From: Calliopum simillimum
Taxonomy: Eukaryota > Arthropoda > Insecta > Diptera > Lauxaniidae
Reading direction: 5' to 3'
DNA length: 64,000 nucleotides
Assembly: GCA_951812925.1 (NCBI GenBank)
Contig: OX638368.1
Coordinates: 73,256,422 to 73,320,421, forward strand
Of the stretch, positions 1 through 10,249 are shown one piece after another. Under the pieces are notes generated by a model. The model was not told the DNA's origin. It did no database searches and was given only the letters and a program-made list of their open reading frames with translations. A program made the translations under genes and the position numbers. Numbering within the stretch: position 1 is the stretch's first letter; every line of letters starts with the position of its first letter.

Positions 1-880
1 ATGTAAATTGCTCCGATGCAATTTATATGCGCACCAAAACTCATCTATGTGCATTAGATAGTTTCAGAGGTATGATACTTTTTTATGGACGTGGGACCGC
101 CCATTTTTCCCTTAGACATTATTTGTCCCGTGACTCTTAATACACATGCCACATCTCATCCATATCCTTAAATGATTTCAGAGACATGAAAAATTATTTT
201 TTTTCGAATCATGGAAAAAACAAGAAAGTTTCAAAAATTTCTGGTTCTGACCTTTGGGTGAAAAAAAAATGTTTCCACTGAAAAGATGTAAAATGTCATA
301 AAACGTGTAGAAAAGACGAAAAAATGGAAAAATTTTCTTAAAAATGTGACTTATTTGAATATTCAGAGGAGATAGCACAGTGGCGCTCTTCAAAAAATTA
401 CAGTTTGGAGATAGGATTTTTCTTAATTCTCGAATATTTCGGTGTTTTAGTGGTATTTTGACATCCCACAGATTTCCACTCGGTAAAGAAGCCCAAAAGG
501 ATACCATAACTGCAAAAATCGCAAAAAGTGGAGATAGGACTATAGCGCTCTAAGGTATTGATATATAAAATATCATACATATTTAATTATATAAAATAGT
601 GAGATCAAAGTTTTAATAAGTGTTGGACTTGGAAGAATTAACTTTTGTTTTAATCAGTTTTATTACTTATTATTAAAAGTCGCCCCACCCTTGAGGTGAC
701 TTTAACCCACTTACAAAAATATTATTTTAAAATATTTGTAATTACTTCGTATAAACTATATTACATGACATTAAAGCTGAAACCCCCACGAAAAATTAAG
801 AGTAATAAAACCATTAATTTTATTAAAATTGTTGAAATTATAGGCTCCTAAAATTGGAAATTCTGTTCTTTTGTATCAAA
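1..880. other. AT-rich noncoding stretch
   Basis: I recognise no gene, RNA or element here. The few open frames are short, low-complexity and have no familiar motif. The stretch lies beyond the 3' end of the minus-strand LINE whose last recognisable codons are near 895. A motif GAGATAGGA occurs twice (about 409 and 531). Confidence 0.5.
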
Positions 881-894
881 GTCACCCCTGCTTA

Positions 895-1036
895 CGGTAC
901 CGTAAACATATCCAGCCGCATTGTTGAAAGCTACAACGAAGTTGTACTGTGACTGAGAGTCTAGCCTACAATAGACAACGTCAAAGTAAGTTATATGAGG
1001 CATAATCAATTGTACTACAATTCTGCGTCTAGTCTC
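895..1036 (-). pseudogene. LINE A reverse transcriptase, C-terminal fragment
   Basis: The minus strand reads as the C-terminal part of a non-LTR reverse transcriptase, in the region after the catalytic palm. It contains TRRRIVVQLIMPH, then YFDVVYCRLDSQS, then AFNNAAGYVYG, the pattern of the thumb and downstream region in jockey/CR1-type LINEs. It lacks its upstream part because the foldback element at 1042-3207 sits exactly before the TRRR codons. The preceding residues (SLDFTPLS) lie on the far side at about 3213-3240, so both pieces belong to one interrupted element. The rest of the C-terminus is not recognisable. It is non-functional. Confidence 0.7.
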
Positions 1037-1599
1037 AAGATAGTACAGTCAATCTGGCATTTGAAAGTTCGAACGTTGACCCCCGCTCTGATTTTTTGTC
1101 AGTAGTTAGTGGTCCATTAGAAAAGCTTAAATTCAAAATGTCGAGTTCCCCACCCCCCCGTTTTTGAGAAACTCAAAAAAGTTTTTGATTTGATTTTGTG
1201 GCTAAACCGTAGGCCGCACAGAAAATTTAATTGAACAAAAAATGAAGACAATTAAACTGTCTATAACTTTAGTCATTATAAACATAGCTCTAAAACTTGC
1301 TGTAACAAAGTTAGAGGGCGCCAAAGTCGACAAATGCATTTTTTTTGCACTTTTTTGCATTTTTGAGGGTCAAATAATTTTTTTTACCATCGCAAATTTT
1401 TTCACAGTAAAGAGCATAAATAAACCTACAAAATTTATGCAGACGTTTTTTTTCTACCATGCACCGTTTAGGAGATACATTGCATTTCAGCCCCTTTGTT
1501 GGCATTGGCGCGTTTCTGTGTCTAAGTTTTTCGTGCCCAGCGCGGCATTGACGAGTTTCAACGTCAACTGCTTTTTACCTATGTAACAAGACAAGACAT

Positions 1600-2012
1600 G
1601 TTAAGACTTCTTTGGGCCAGCAGGCTCGATGATATAACGTTTGAAACATAGTGATGCAGCCCCGTGAAAGGCAAAACGCATTTTTACTCAAGAGGGAGGC
1701 ATCTTACGAAAAAAGTGCACATGGCATAAAATGCTTAGAATCATCCAAGGAACAAGTGTGAATTGTTTTTTTTTTAATTTTTTTTTTTAGCAAGAAATTT
1801 TTTTTTAACGTCATTTTTAATAAATTTTTCAAAAAAAAAAAAAACAATTCACACTTGTTCCTTGGATGATTCTAAGCATTTTATGCCATGTGCACTTTTT
1901 TCGTAAGATGCCTCCCTCTTGAGTAAAAATGCGTTTTGCCTTTCACGGGGCTGCATCACTATGCTTCAAACGTTATATCATCGAGCCTGCTGGCCCAAAG
2001 AAGTCTTAACAT
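1600..2012. repeat. Inner palindromic core shared by three foldbacks
   Basis: The centre of the foldback is a near-perfect inverted repeat around about 1800, separated by T-rich and A-rich runs. It contains the marker TTACTCAAGAGG followed by CATCTTACGAAAAAAGTG and AAAATGCTTAGAATC. The same markers in the same order lie in the cores of the foldbacks at 8690-10114 and 31002-32433. Confidence 0.75.
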
Positions 2013-2344
2013 GTCTTGTCTTGTTACATAGGTAAAAAGCAGTTGACGTAGAAACGCGTCAATGCCGCGCTGGGCACGAAAAACTTAGACACAGAAACGC
2101 GCCAATGCCAACAAAGGGGTTGAAATGCAATGTATCTCCTAAACGGTGCATGGTAGAAAAAAGTCTGCATAAATTTTTCAGGTTTATTTATGCTCTTTAC
2201 TGTGAAAAAATTTGCGATGGTAAAAAAAAATTATTTGACCCTCAAAAATGCAAAAAAGTGCAAAAAAAATGCATTTGTCGACTTTGGCGCCCTCTTACTT
2301 TGTTACAGCAAGTTTTAGAGCTATGTTAATAATGACATAAGTTA

Positions 2345-2785
2345 GGCTGACTTCCTAAACTAAGGTTGCTATGCAACACTGCAATGCATTCGGTTCCTTA
2401 ATAAAGTGGCAACATTTTTGACAATGTCATATGTTCCTTTTTGAACGGCAACTCTTTTTACTACACAACAGCTGCGCAACTAGCGCATCAATTTTAATAT
2501 TGTTGCTTAAAATTTGGCGCGAAGCAATATGGATGAAATAAAGTAAGTAGTGAATTTAATTAACAATTATGTGTGTTTTATAATATTTTAAGCATGTTTT
2601 TAAATAATGTTTTAACATTTCATTTTAACAACACAACAACCACCTCGAGCAATTTTTGTGTTCCTTTATTACTGAAAAATGCAACGTCAAAGTTTGACAA
2701 AGCAACATTTGTAACAATGTTGCCGTGTAAATGTTGCGCATGTGAAAACATGGTTGCATTGCAACTTTAGTTTAGGAAGTCAGCC
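2345..2785. mobile_element. PIF/Harbinger-type MITE, TTA target duplication
   Basis: The ends are GGCTGACTTCCTAAACT and its exact reverse complement, with imperfect inverted repeat continuing for about 35 bp. It is flanked by TTA at 2342-2344 and 2786-2788. A three-base TTA/TAA duplication is the signature of PIF/Harbinger transposition. Internal sequence includes ATGGATGAAATAAAGTAAGT, which could be a first-exon remnant with a splice donor, but no transposase domain is visible. It sits in the right arm of the 1042-3207 foldback and is absent from the left arm, so it is younger than that palindrome. Confidence 0.75.
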
Positions 2786-2788
2786 TTA

Positions 2789-2973
2789 CCCAGTGTGCCA
2801 GACGGTTCAAATCTTCGCTTTTTTATCCGTTACGGATCCGTTACTGATCCGTTGGCGGGAGAGATTCCTAAAAAAAAAGCGAATCGTTTTATTGGAATTT
2901 CTCCCGCAAACGGATCAGTAACGGATCCGTAACGGGTAAAAAAGCGAAGATATGAACCGTCTGGCACACTGGG
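2789..2973. mobile_element. MITE with CCCAGTGTGCCAGACGG ends, copy 1
   Basis: A 185-bp hairpin-like element starts CCCAGTGTGCCAGACGGTTC and ends with its reverse complement. Inner arms repeat GTTACGGATCCGTTACTGAT. The matching left arm of the host foldback lacks it and reads straight through, and comparison gives a TA duplication. A second copy lies at 9021-9208. The superfamily is not certain; a two-base TA target would fit Tc1/mariner. Confidence 0.75.
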
Positions 2974-3212
2974 TATAGACAATTTAATTGTCTTCATTTT
3001 TTGTTCATTAAAATTTTCTGTGCGGCCTACGGTTTAGCCACAAAATCAAATCAAAAACTTTTTTGAGTTTCTCAAAAACGGGGGGTGGGGGGACTCGACA
3101 TTTTGAATTTAAGCTTTTCTAATGGACCACTAACTACTGACAAAAAATCAGAGCGGGGGTCAACGTTTGAACTTTCAGACCCTTTTTGATGCCAGATTGA
3201 CTGTACTAAGAG

Positions 3213-3646
3213 GGGTAAAGTCTAATGAGGTACGTAAATAGCGTAAGGACCCATATATTTCTCCAATTGTGTTAATTATATGGTCAGTGCAAGTAAATTT
3301 AGAGTTAAAAATGAAACCAAGGTTTTTTATTTTATTAACAACATTTAACTGAGTATTCCCAATGTACAAGGGCGGAATATCTATAAGGCTTGTTTCAAAT
3401 CTTGCAATTGGGAGCAGTTTAGATTTTGTGGAATTAATAAATAGCAAGTTGGTAGCAGCCCATCGGTTCAGTTCGGACAAGTCTGAGTTCAGTCGGTAAT
3501 TCAATTTAGAGTATTCACAAGTCGAAAAAATGTCGTTGATGAACATAGAGAAAAGTAAGGGACCTAAGATAGATTCCTGTGGTAGTCCAGAGTTAATAGC
3601 TTTAAGGGAAGAGAAACTAGTCCCTATTTTGAACCGTTGCATTCTT
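3213..3646 (-). pseudogene. LINE A reverse transcriptase, central part
   Basis: The minus strand carries RT motifs downstream of the finger region: QRFKIGTSFSSLKAINSGLP, then QESILGPLLFSMFINDI, matching the usual sGVPQGSvLGPlLFllfINDI block of jockey/CR1-type LINEs. After that it jumps to RLNSDLSELNRWAATN, so the segment with the catalytic YADD box is deleted. NKIKNLGFIFNSKFTCTDHI follows and matches the xxYLGv..d..Lt...HI thumb motif. The element cannot be active without its catalytic aspartates. It joins upstream to 4944-5900 across the RNase H LINE inserted at 3657-4933, and downstream to 895-1036 across the foldback. Confidence 0.8.
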
Positions 3647-3656
3647 CCCTCTAGGT

Positions 3657-4933
3657 TAGGTTAGGTTAGAGTGGCGGCTTAGCGATGCAAGCTAAAACCT
3701 AAGTAGCACTAAAAGTGCCATTTTAATACCACAAAAGTGACTCGACAGACTGGTATAAGTGTATGTGAAAATTTTAATCACCTAACTAACGATATCTATA
3801 TCCAGTTAATCCTATTAAGGTAATTGAGCAGCGAGCCAATTTCAATGTCGGCAATTTCGCTGAGTGTATTGAAGAAAGGCTTTCCCAGTGATGTAAGTCT
3901 AACTCTAGCCAGAGCTGGGCAGTCACAGAGAAAGTGTTCAAGAGATTCTTGCTCGCTTGCAACTAAGCAACTCCGACAAAAGGGGTTGAAAGGGATGCCT
4001 AGTTTTTCTGCATGCTTGCCGATGGCCCAGTGTCCAGTGCAAACTGCGGTAATTCTTGCTATATTAATACGGTTATTAGCTAGTAAATAAGTAGTTTTTG
4101 ACCTGCTATATGAAGGCCAGATTGACCTGGATATCCTACATGTAGTCAATGCTTTCCAATTAGTGTTCGCCTCGGTTACGTAAAAAGAGAAGATCCTCTT
4201 CTTTACTATACCTAGCGGAGTATGTACCCGCACCGCACTGGTGACGTTAAGGGAGGAACCGTGCCTAGCAAGTTCGTCAGCCTTTTCGTTGCCCTCGATG
4301 TCCCTATGGCCTGGAACCCAAACGAGAGCAATATCAAACCGACGCCCGAGCCTGACTAACTCCTTCTTGCAGTCCCCCACCAATTTTGACCTTATTATTG
4401 CTGAATTCAGTGCTTTGATAGCTGCCTGACTGTCTGAGAGAATTGCCACTTTTCCGGAAATGTCATTATTCCCTAATGATTTGCAGGCTTCGAGGATGGC
4501 AAAAACTTCTGCCTGAAAAACGCTGGCTGAATCTGGCAAGCGAAATGATTGAGATAGTTTCAGGTTTTCTGAAAATATTCCCGCGCCAACACCACACTCC
4601 ATCTTGGAGCCATCGGTGTATATGGCTGTTTCAAAATTTAGGTTGATACTGCCATCTTCCCACTGAGCTCTATCAGGAATCCATACTCGAAAGTTATTAT
4701 CAAAACTGAGTATGGGGCAGGTGTAATCTGTTGAGCTCTTGAGCTCAGTTTGCAGATTTTCAAGGATGGAGGAGTGACCATACGGCTTTGGTACCCAAGA
4801 GCCGGTTTCCCTGAGTCTAACTGCGCTGCTTGAAGCAATTGCTTTAATAAAAGAGGTAGGAGGCAAAAGGTGTAAAATAACGCTTAGAGCTGCGGTAGGG
4901 CAAGATCTCAGTGCCCCCGTTACACCGACACAT
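3657..4933 (-). mobile_element. LINE B 3' fragment (R1/LOA-like, RNase H type)
   Basis: A 5'-truncated non-LTR element inserted in the RT of LINE A. It is flanked by a perfect 10-bp target duplication CCCTCTAGGT (3647-3656 and 4934-4943). On the minus strand it opens inside the coding region at CVGVTGALRS and closes with an untranslated end whose last bases are tandem TAACC units instead of poly(A). Truncation at the 5' end with a variable-length duplication is what target-primed reverse transcription produces. Confidence 0.85.
3796..4930 (-). pseudogene. LINE B ORF2 C-terminus with RNase H domain
   Basis: This is the C-terminal third of a LINE ORF2. It begins VGVTGALRSCPTAALSVILH, typical of the region linking RT to RNase H in R1/LOA/I-group elements. 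The RNase H domain follows with its acidic residues in place: D in IYTDGSKMECGVGAG, E in SVFQAEVFAI, D in AILSDSQAAIKAL, and the final WVPGHRDIEGNEKADELA. After it comes the cysteine-histidine cluster CRSC..ESLEHFLCDCPAL, a normal C-terminal feature of these LINEs. The frame is open through the whole segment, so it is a fairly recent insertion, but the RT and endonuclease are missing. The frame runs on upstream into LINE A by chance (to 5130). Confidence 0.85.
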
Positions 4934-4943
4934 CCCTCTAGGT

Positions 4944-5900
4944 AGTGTGATATTAAATTAACAGCATTTGAATTGAAGTTAAAATAAGTTTTGAGCTTAT
5001 AACAAAGTCTGTTATGATCGATGGAATCAAAGGCCTTTGAGAAGTCGATGAGACAGAGAAGGGTCAAAAAATTCTGATGATGGAAGCACCGAATGTCCGG
5101 ACTGCAGAGGAGATAGCAAATTATTGCCATTTAAATACGCATTGATTTGGTCATACATTATTTTTTCGAATACCTTTCCTAAGCAGAATGCTTATTGGTC
5201 TGTAGTCTTTAGGTTCAGAGGCAGATGCAGTCTTAGCAATAGGGGTTACCGTGCCGATCTTCCATAGTTCAGGAAACCGGAAACACGTAATGCAGTGGTT
5301 TATTACATGAGAGATAGGCGCAAGTATGTAAGGTAAAACTATTTTAACAAACTTAATGGGGATGCCATCAACTCCAACAGTATTAGAGCTAATCGATGAG
5401 ATGCACTTGCTTACCTCAGCTTCGTTAACAGTTGTGAAGTGGAACTGAGGAAAAGGGAAGTTTTCAATATAAGGAAAGTCATCATAAGAGACAGCATTCG
5501 AAGGACCTGAGCTACTAGTTAGGAAAAAATCATTAAGTAGGTCTGGATTTAAATTACAGACGGTTTGGTCCTTACCAACTACTTTAAATTTTTTTTATAT
5601 TCTGCCATAATTTTTTAGAACCCAAATTAGTATTTAGTTTAGATGCAAAGAAGTTTTTCTTTTCTTGTCTAACTAAAACCGTTGCTGGAATGGAGTTTAT
5701 TTTTATTTTTAATTGCAAGTAAGATGCGACCTGTGAACCAAGGACAACTATTATTAATAATTTGCACTCTACGTAATGGAACATGACGATTAAATGTAAC
5801 ATTTAGAATATTCATTAACACATTCAGCTTTTCATCCACAGAATCATACAGCCAACACTCATTCCAGTTCATAGCAGACAAACTCTCAGTATGGGAGACA
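4944..5900 (-). pseudogene. LINE A linker and N-terminal reverse transcriptase
   Basis: Read on the minus strand this joins the endonuclease (5912-6440) to the RT core. The linker has CPWFTGRILLAIKNKNKLHS, matching the xPWft..l......k..l motif between endonuclease and RT. RT block 1 follows with ISSNTVGVDGIPIKFVKIVL, PELWKIGTVTPIAK and EPKDYRPISIL, the standard fingers motifs. A frameshift follows, then CLIDFSKAFDSIDHNRLCYK, the D of motif A. The piece ends at HYLEG, where LINE B inserted; it resumes at 3646. Multiple frameshifts and stops show that it is dead. Confidence 0.8.
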
Positions 5901-5911
5901 AGATTAGTTGA

Positions 5912-6440
5912 TTAATAATCAAAATAACATAAACTAGATGATGATGTTCTTCCCAGGTTAATATTTAGGCTGCAAAAGATCAAATCATGATCGGACAAAA
6001 AAGTCATCTGATCAAATTTAAACAAAAGGGAGATATCCGAAATAAGACACACATCAAGCAAACTGGGATCACAGTTAGGCGCATATCTAGTTGGGACGTC
6101 TGCATTGGCTATTGTCAGACCACAAGAAGTGTAATGTTGACAAAAAATATCAGTAATAGGATCATTTTTCAACAGGTTTACGTTAAAGTCACCACAAACA
6201 ACAAAAAAGTCATAATAAATTGTCCTACTACTGAGATCAGTAAAAAATTGTTCAAGGCTGTGACATAAACACATATTATAAACACACAAAACTATTATTT
6301 TACTACTATTATCAAATATTTCAACATTTAAGTATTCACAAACTTCATTACTTTTATTGACTAACTTTACATTAAGACTGGACTTACAATATATGGCAAC
6401 CCCGCCTCCCCTTCTTTCACTCCTATCATTACTTAGAATA
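5912..6440 (-). pseudogene. LINE A apurinic-like endonuclease domain (partial)
   Basis: The minus strand reads RRGGGVAIYCKSSLNVKLV (typical of the middle of LINE endonucleases), then FFVVCGDFNVNLL (the GDFN catalytic motif), and ends with FLSDHDLIFCSLNI (the SDH motif). The N-terminal third, which would carry the first catalytic Asn and Glu, is missing: upstream of 6440 there is only an A-rich run. It nicks target DNA in active LINEs, but here it is truncated. Confidence 0.8.
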
Positions 6441-6685
6441 AATTAAAACAAAAGATAAATAAATAAAAATAATAATTAAAAAACCCCAGTAAAAATTTAA
6501 TAACCCTAGAAAATTTAATAACCCTGGTAAAACTTTAGAATGCTCCCTTAATGTTCAAATTAAATCCACCCTATCTACTTATGTCAGTGATGCGTTCAAC
6601 GCTCTCTCAGTTGCACACAAGCACAGCTTCTCAATCCACGGTTTCTCCTGGTGGGGCAGTGATACTCACATTAACACTCTCTTTG
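6425..6685. other. A-rich linker between LINE A ORF1 and endonuclease remnants
   Basis: Short near-repeats of TTTAATAACCCT occur at 6498-6530. The expected N-terminal endonuclease codons are not readable. This looks like a degraded or deleted stretch. Confidence 0.45.
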
Positions 6686-7641
6686 TTAAGCACTAGCAAG
6701 GGCACCATCCTCAGTTACTCTCACATACACTCGTCCACGTAGAGAAAATACTGCGATAAGTTTATTTTCGCGCTTCTTTTGCATAACATGCATTAATATT
6801 GCGTGATTGTTTTTGGTGAGGCTTTCGTGCATATAGAAGTTTTTACTTCCACTGTAGCCAATATCACTAAGCACTAGTTGCCGTCTTTTTGATCTGCAAA
6901 GCATTGCAACAGCCCTAAGAATATAATTGCGATCATATGCAGACGCAAGTTTCAAAATAATCGCAGGGCTATTGTTGGTGTTGTTTCTGTTGTTGCGTTG
7001 GTCGTTGTTATTGTTGTTGTTTTGGCTTTTTACTCTAAAAACATCTCGCAACATCGGAACATTACACTTGATAGCGGCACAAATAGTTGAGAATAAATAG
7101 CGCAAATTCTCACCAGTAGAGAGAGGAATCCCGTTGATGATGACGTCATTTGCTACCGAATCGTTCTCATATTTTTTAATTTTTTCTTGAGCTCACTTAT
7201 TTCAGCACTTAGCACAGAAGATTGGGGAACTCCTGGAGTGTTGTTGGTTTTAATGCTATCGATTTCTTCTTTCAGCTTAGTTATCTCTGATTTCATGTCG
7301 TTGACATCAGTGCAGTTCATCTTATTTAAATTTGTTAAAGACAATGTTATGTTAGTCAGTGCATCGGAAACCTCACCAAGCCTTTTCATAAGTCGCTCTT
7401 CAGATATTTTGAGTGTATTAGTCAGCTGTTCTACGATGCACTCTTTCAAGTTATCCAGACGATTATCGAGGTCTTCTCCAGCTTTCGTAGGTATTGCTGT
7501 AGCCAGCGTAGGTGTTGAACTATCATGCGTAAGTGAAGCTCTTGACGATGACTCACCCATGTAAGTTGGACTAAGAGAAGTCGAAGAGGCGGCTATTAAC
7601 TTACAAGTGGCGGATCTCTTATCCATTTGATGATGACTCAA
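6686..7641 (-). pseudogene. LINE A ORF1 (coiled coil plus RNA-binding type)
   Basis: Two abutting minus-strand frames look like one ORF1 broken near 7150. The N-terminal frame (7153-7641) has a Ser/Thr-rich leader and then heptad-like stretches (LDNRLDNLKECIVEQL, ITKLKEEIDSIKTN, AEISELKKKLKNM), so a coiled coil is likely. The C-terminal frame continues with IINGIPLSTGENLRYLF (upstream of its Met), a pattern seen in the RRM-like domain of LINE ORF1 proteins, an Asn-rich insert, and a basic tail. It would bind LINE RNA and trimerise. It lies immediately upstream of the endonuclease remnant in the same orientation. The assignment rests on position and composition. Confidence 0.6.
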
Positions 7642-7880
7642 GTTGCCGCGAGATTTATTTTGATTTGTTTAACAAGTTTTTATTTAATCAAAATACTTCA
7701 TAAAAACACTAGCGAGCTAGCGAACGAAATTGAGTTTCAATAGACTTAAAAAGCGGGTAAATTACTTTAATTATCAAGATGTTTCGGACGCTTATTAGGT
7801 AATTTAGCTTTGAAAAAATGCGTTGAAAATGCGGACACTGATAAAAATACGTCTACTCGTCACGACTCTTATTCATATTT
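7642..7880. other. Presumed 5' region of LINE A
   Basis: No coding signal. It lies between the ORF1 start of the minus-strand LINE and the gag remnant of the plus-strand Ty3 element. The boundary is not visible. Confidence 0.35.
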
Positions 7881-7883
7881 TTA

Positions 7884-8475
7884 ATTAAAACAAAACTTGA
7901 AAGCAGAGCTAGAGAAGTTATTACGGAAGAAGCAACCGTTGAGGAAATTATTGCAAAATTGCAACTTCACATTAAACATGATAGTTCCAAGGTTATTGAA
8001 GGTCAAATGTTAGCATTGCGATTCACGACAGCAAATCAAGTAGATTTTGCAGACAATGTTTAACAGATGTCAAATGCTTTTCGTCGATCATTGGTTTTAG
8101 AAGGTATTTCATGAAATAGCAATCGAAAAAACAATCGATGTGTGCAGAAAAAACACACAATCCGATTTAATTAAATCTGTTTTGGAATCAAATCCTTTCA
8201 AATCCCCAAAAGAAGTTGTGGCTAAAATGGTAACTCAGATTAACAAAGCTTGTGAAATGACGATCAAAATAGTTCAAATAGGGATTGTTCGAGCAAACCG
8301 TAATAATTCACGCTTTTTTATAACCAAAATAGTAATCGAAACAACAATACATTTCGTGGTAGTTTTACCGTGGTGGTCCTGGTTATTCGAACAGTAATAG
8401 CAATAACAACAACAACAGCAATGTGCGCGCGGTTAGTACTTTGGAAAATTCTCAGGACTCTCCATCGGGGTTTGG
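7884..8475 (+). pseudogene. Ty3 element (412/mdg1 type) gag remnant
   Basis: Broken plus-strand frames read KLESRAREVITEEATVEEII, then after a stop ..VLEGIS, then DVCRKNTQSDLIKSVLESNP followed by FKSPKEVVAKMVTQI. This is the capsid-region pattern of 412/mdg1-type gag proteins. An Asn/Gly-rich tail and NVRAVSTLENSQDSP follow. Gag would form the particle that packages the retroelement RNA. It is followed in order by protease and RT remnants, which supports the call. At least three stops or frameshifts are present. Confidence 0.65.
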
Positions 8476-8537
8476 AAATCCAACGAACATCTAAAATTTT
8501 ATCATATCTACGCCATTAAGTTAGAACATACTGATTT

Positions 8538-8689
8538 CATTTCAGTTAATTCTAATACATTCTTAATTGATTCACAAGCTGACATATCTTTAGCCAAAAT
8601 TTCTGCGATAAATAATCAATGTGAATTAGATACGAATGAAATCATAAATATTAAAGGCGTAACAAATGAAATCGTTCAATCAATAGGTG
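8538..8689 (+). pseudogene. 412/mdg1-type protease, N-terminal part
   Basis: The frame reads NTFLIDSQADISLAKISAIN, with IDSQAD where an aspartic protease normally has hDTGA(D/S); 412-type elements use DSxAD-like variants. It continues INIKGVTNEIVQSIG and breaks where the foldback 8690-10114 begins. The frame resumes at 10115 (ASGTLFSI), breaks again at 10186, and ends at 16116-16230 (GEEFSIPVDDILGRDFLKSF). The three pieces read in register as one protease. Confidence 0.75.
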
Positions 8690-10114
8690 AAGCACTCCAT
8701 GCCAAGCATACCAGGTTTACATTTTTTTTCTCCGATTTCGCTCAAATTTAGCAATATGGTAGATCCGGTGTGCAAGAATAACAATCCGGGAGGATTTGGT
8801 CCTAGTACCATTTGTTGTTAAAATACAGGGTGTTGAAGTTGGCTTTTTTAGTCATTTTTTTGAAAAGGGTGTTTTTTCAAAAATTTATAGCTTACACTAA
8901 AGTTTGTAAATTGATAAATCTAAGTTACTGGTCCTATTCATTTTGAAGTGTTCTTTTAACAAAAAAATATTTCTTGGTGAAAAAAATTTTTGTTCACCAA
9001 AATTTTTTACAATTAAAAATCCCAGTGTGCCAGACGGTTCATATCTTCGCTTTTTTATCCGTTACGGATCCGTTACTGATCCGTTTGCGGGAGAAATTCC
9101 AAAAAATAAAACGATTCGCTTTTTTTTGGGAATCTCTCCCGCCAACGGATCAGTAACAGATCCGTAACGGATAAAAAAGCGGAGATTGGAACCGTCTGGC
9201 ACACTGGGATACTTTTGAATTTTTTTTAAAAAAAGCCCCCTACAATTTTTTTTAAAAGTACTTTAAATCAAAGCATAGTTTATAAGCTTTAAAATTATGT
9301 ATGACTCAAGATGGGATTCGGACGCTAAATGGGAGTTTTTGGCTTTTGAACGCCCGCGGAAGGCAAAAATCTTTTTTTACTCAAGAGGAAAGCATCTTAC
9401 GAAAAAAGTGTACAGGGCAAAAAATGCTTAGAATCGTCCAAGCAATGCGTGAGATTTTTTTGGATTTTTTTTTTGGAAACTTTTTTTTTTGAATGATTTA
9501 TAAATTTTTTTTTTTAAATTTTTTCAAAAATTACTCAAAAAAAAAAAATTTTTTTTTCAACTTTCCAAAAAATTTTACACTTATTTCCTTGATGATTTAA
9601 GCATTTTTTGCCTAGTACACTTTTTTCGTAAGATGCTTTCCTCTTGAGTACAAAAAAGATTTTTGCCTTCCGCGGGCGTTCAAAAGCCAAAAACCCACAT
9701 TTAGCGTCCGAATCCCATCTTGAGTCATACATCATTTTAAAGCTTATAAATTATGCTTTAATTTAAAGTACTTTTAACAAAAATCGAAGGGGGCTTTTTT
9801 TAAAAAAAATTCAAAAGTATTTTGAAGTGTAAAAAATTTTGGTGGAAAAAAATTTTTTCACCAAGAAATATTTTTTTGTAAAAAGAACATTTCAAAATGA
9901 ATAGGACCAGTAACTTAGATTTATCAATTTACAAACTTTAGTGTAAGCTATCAATTTTTTAAAAATAAACCCTTTTAATGAAAACGCCAACTTCAACACC
10001 CTGTATTTTAACAACAAATTGTTGTTTTTGCACACCGGCTTTACCATATTGCCAAATTTGAGTGAAATCGGAGAAAAAAAAATTTAAACTTGGTGCACAT
10101 GGCATGGAGTGCTT
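8690..10114. mobile_element. Foldback element with AAGCACTCCATGCC termini
   Basis: A long inverted repeat begins AAGCACTCCATGCC and ends with its exact reverse complement. The arms match through about 700 bp (8830-8950 against 9890-10010; 9295-9460 against 9580-9735), interrupted in the left arm by the MITE at 9021-9208. It splits the protease frame of the surrounding Ty3 element. The exact duplication is unclear (at most 1-2 bp). Its core (9300-9735) carries the TTACTCAAGAGG/CATCTTACGAAAAAAGTG module. No transposase is visible. Confidence 0.75.
9021..9208. mobile_element. MITE with CCCAGTGTGCCAGACGG ends, copy 2
   Basis: It matches the copy at 2789-2973 in both termini and inner arms (GGATCCGTTACTGATCCGTT). 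It is inserted only in the left arm of the 8690-10114 palindrome; the right arm shows the uninterrupted site. A two-base duplication (AT or TA) is visible. Confidence 0.75.
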
Positions 10115-10185
10115 GCTTCAGGTACACTTTTCTCAATTTTTTCAGTTCATAATCAGACATATACGCAAAAATTGCATGTTGTAGG
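10115..10185 (+). pseudogene. 412/mdg1-type protease, middle part
   Basis: About 24 codons reading ASGTLFSIFSVHNQTYTQKL and then HVV, between two insertions. It continues directly into GEEFSIPVDD at 16121 when the 5.9-kb element and one copy of GTTGTAGG are ignored. Confidence 0.7.
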
Positions 10186-10249
10186 CAGACTTGGGGGTAA
10201 TGCACTAAATTTTTTAGTTCATTGAGCTTTTCAGTAATGAATAGTTTGA

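Larger units (their letters stand above)
1042..3207. mobile_element. Foldback element with AGTACAG termini
   Basis: The whole block is an inverted repeat. It starts AGTACAGTCAATCTGGCA and ends with the reverse complement TGCCAGATTGACTGTACT. The arms match through hundreds of bases (for example the G/C run near 1145 against 3085, and 1242-1600 against 2012-2335), with a centre near 1800. It interrupts a LINE reading frame (TPLS before, ETRRR after). Flanks are AAGAT (1037-1041) and AAGAG (3208-3212), so a 4-5 bp target duplication is likely. The right arm is longer because two MITEs (2345-2785, 2789-2973) landed in it. No transposase is visible, so it is non-autonomous. Confidence 0.8.

Noticed and set aside
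178..580. Two overlapping minus-strand open frames
   Set aside because: Low-complexity, Phe/Lys-rich products of AT-rich DNA with no motif.
1242..2329. Open frames in both arms of the first foldback
   Set aside because: The frames mirror each other because the DNA is palindromic; no protein motif, so they are symmetry artefacts.
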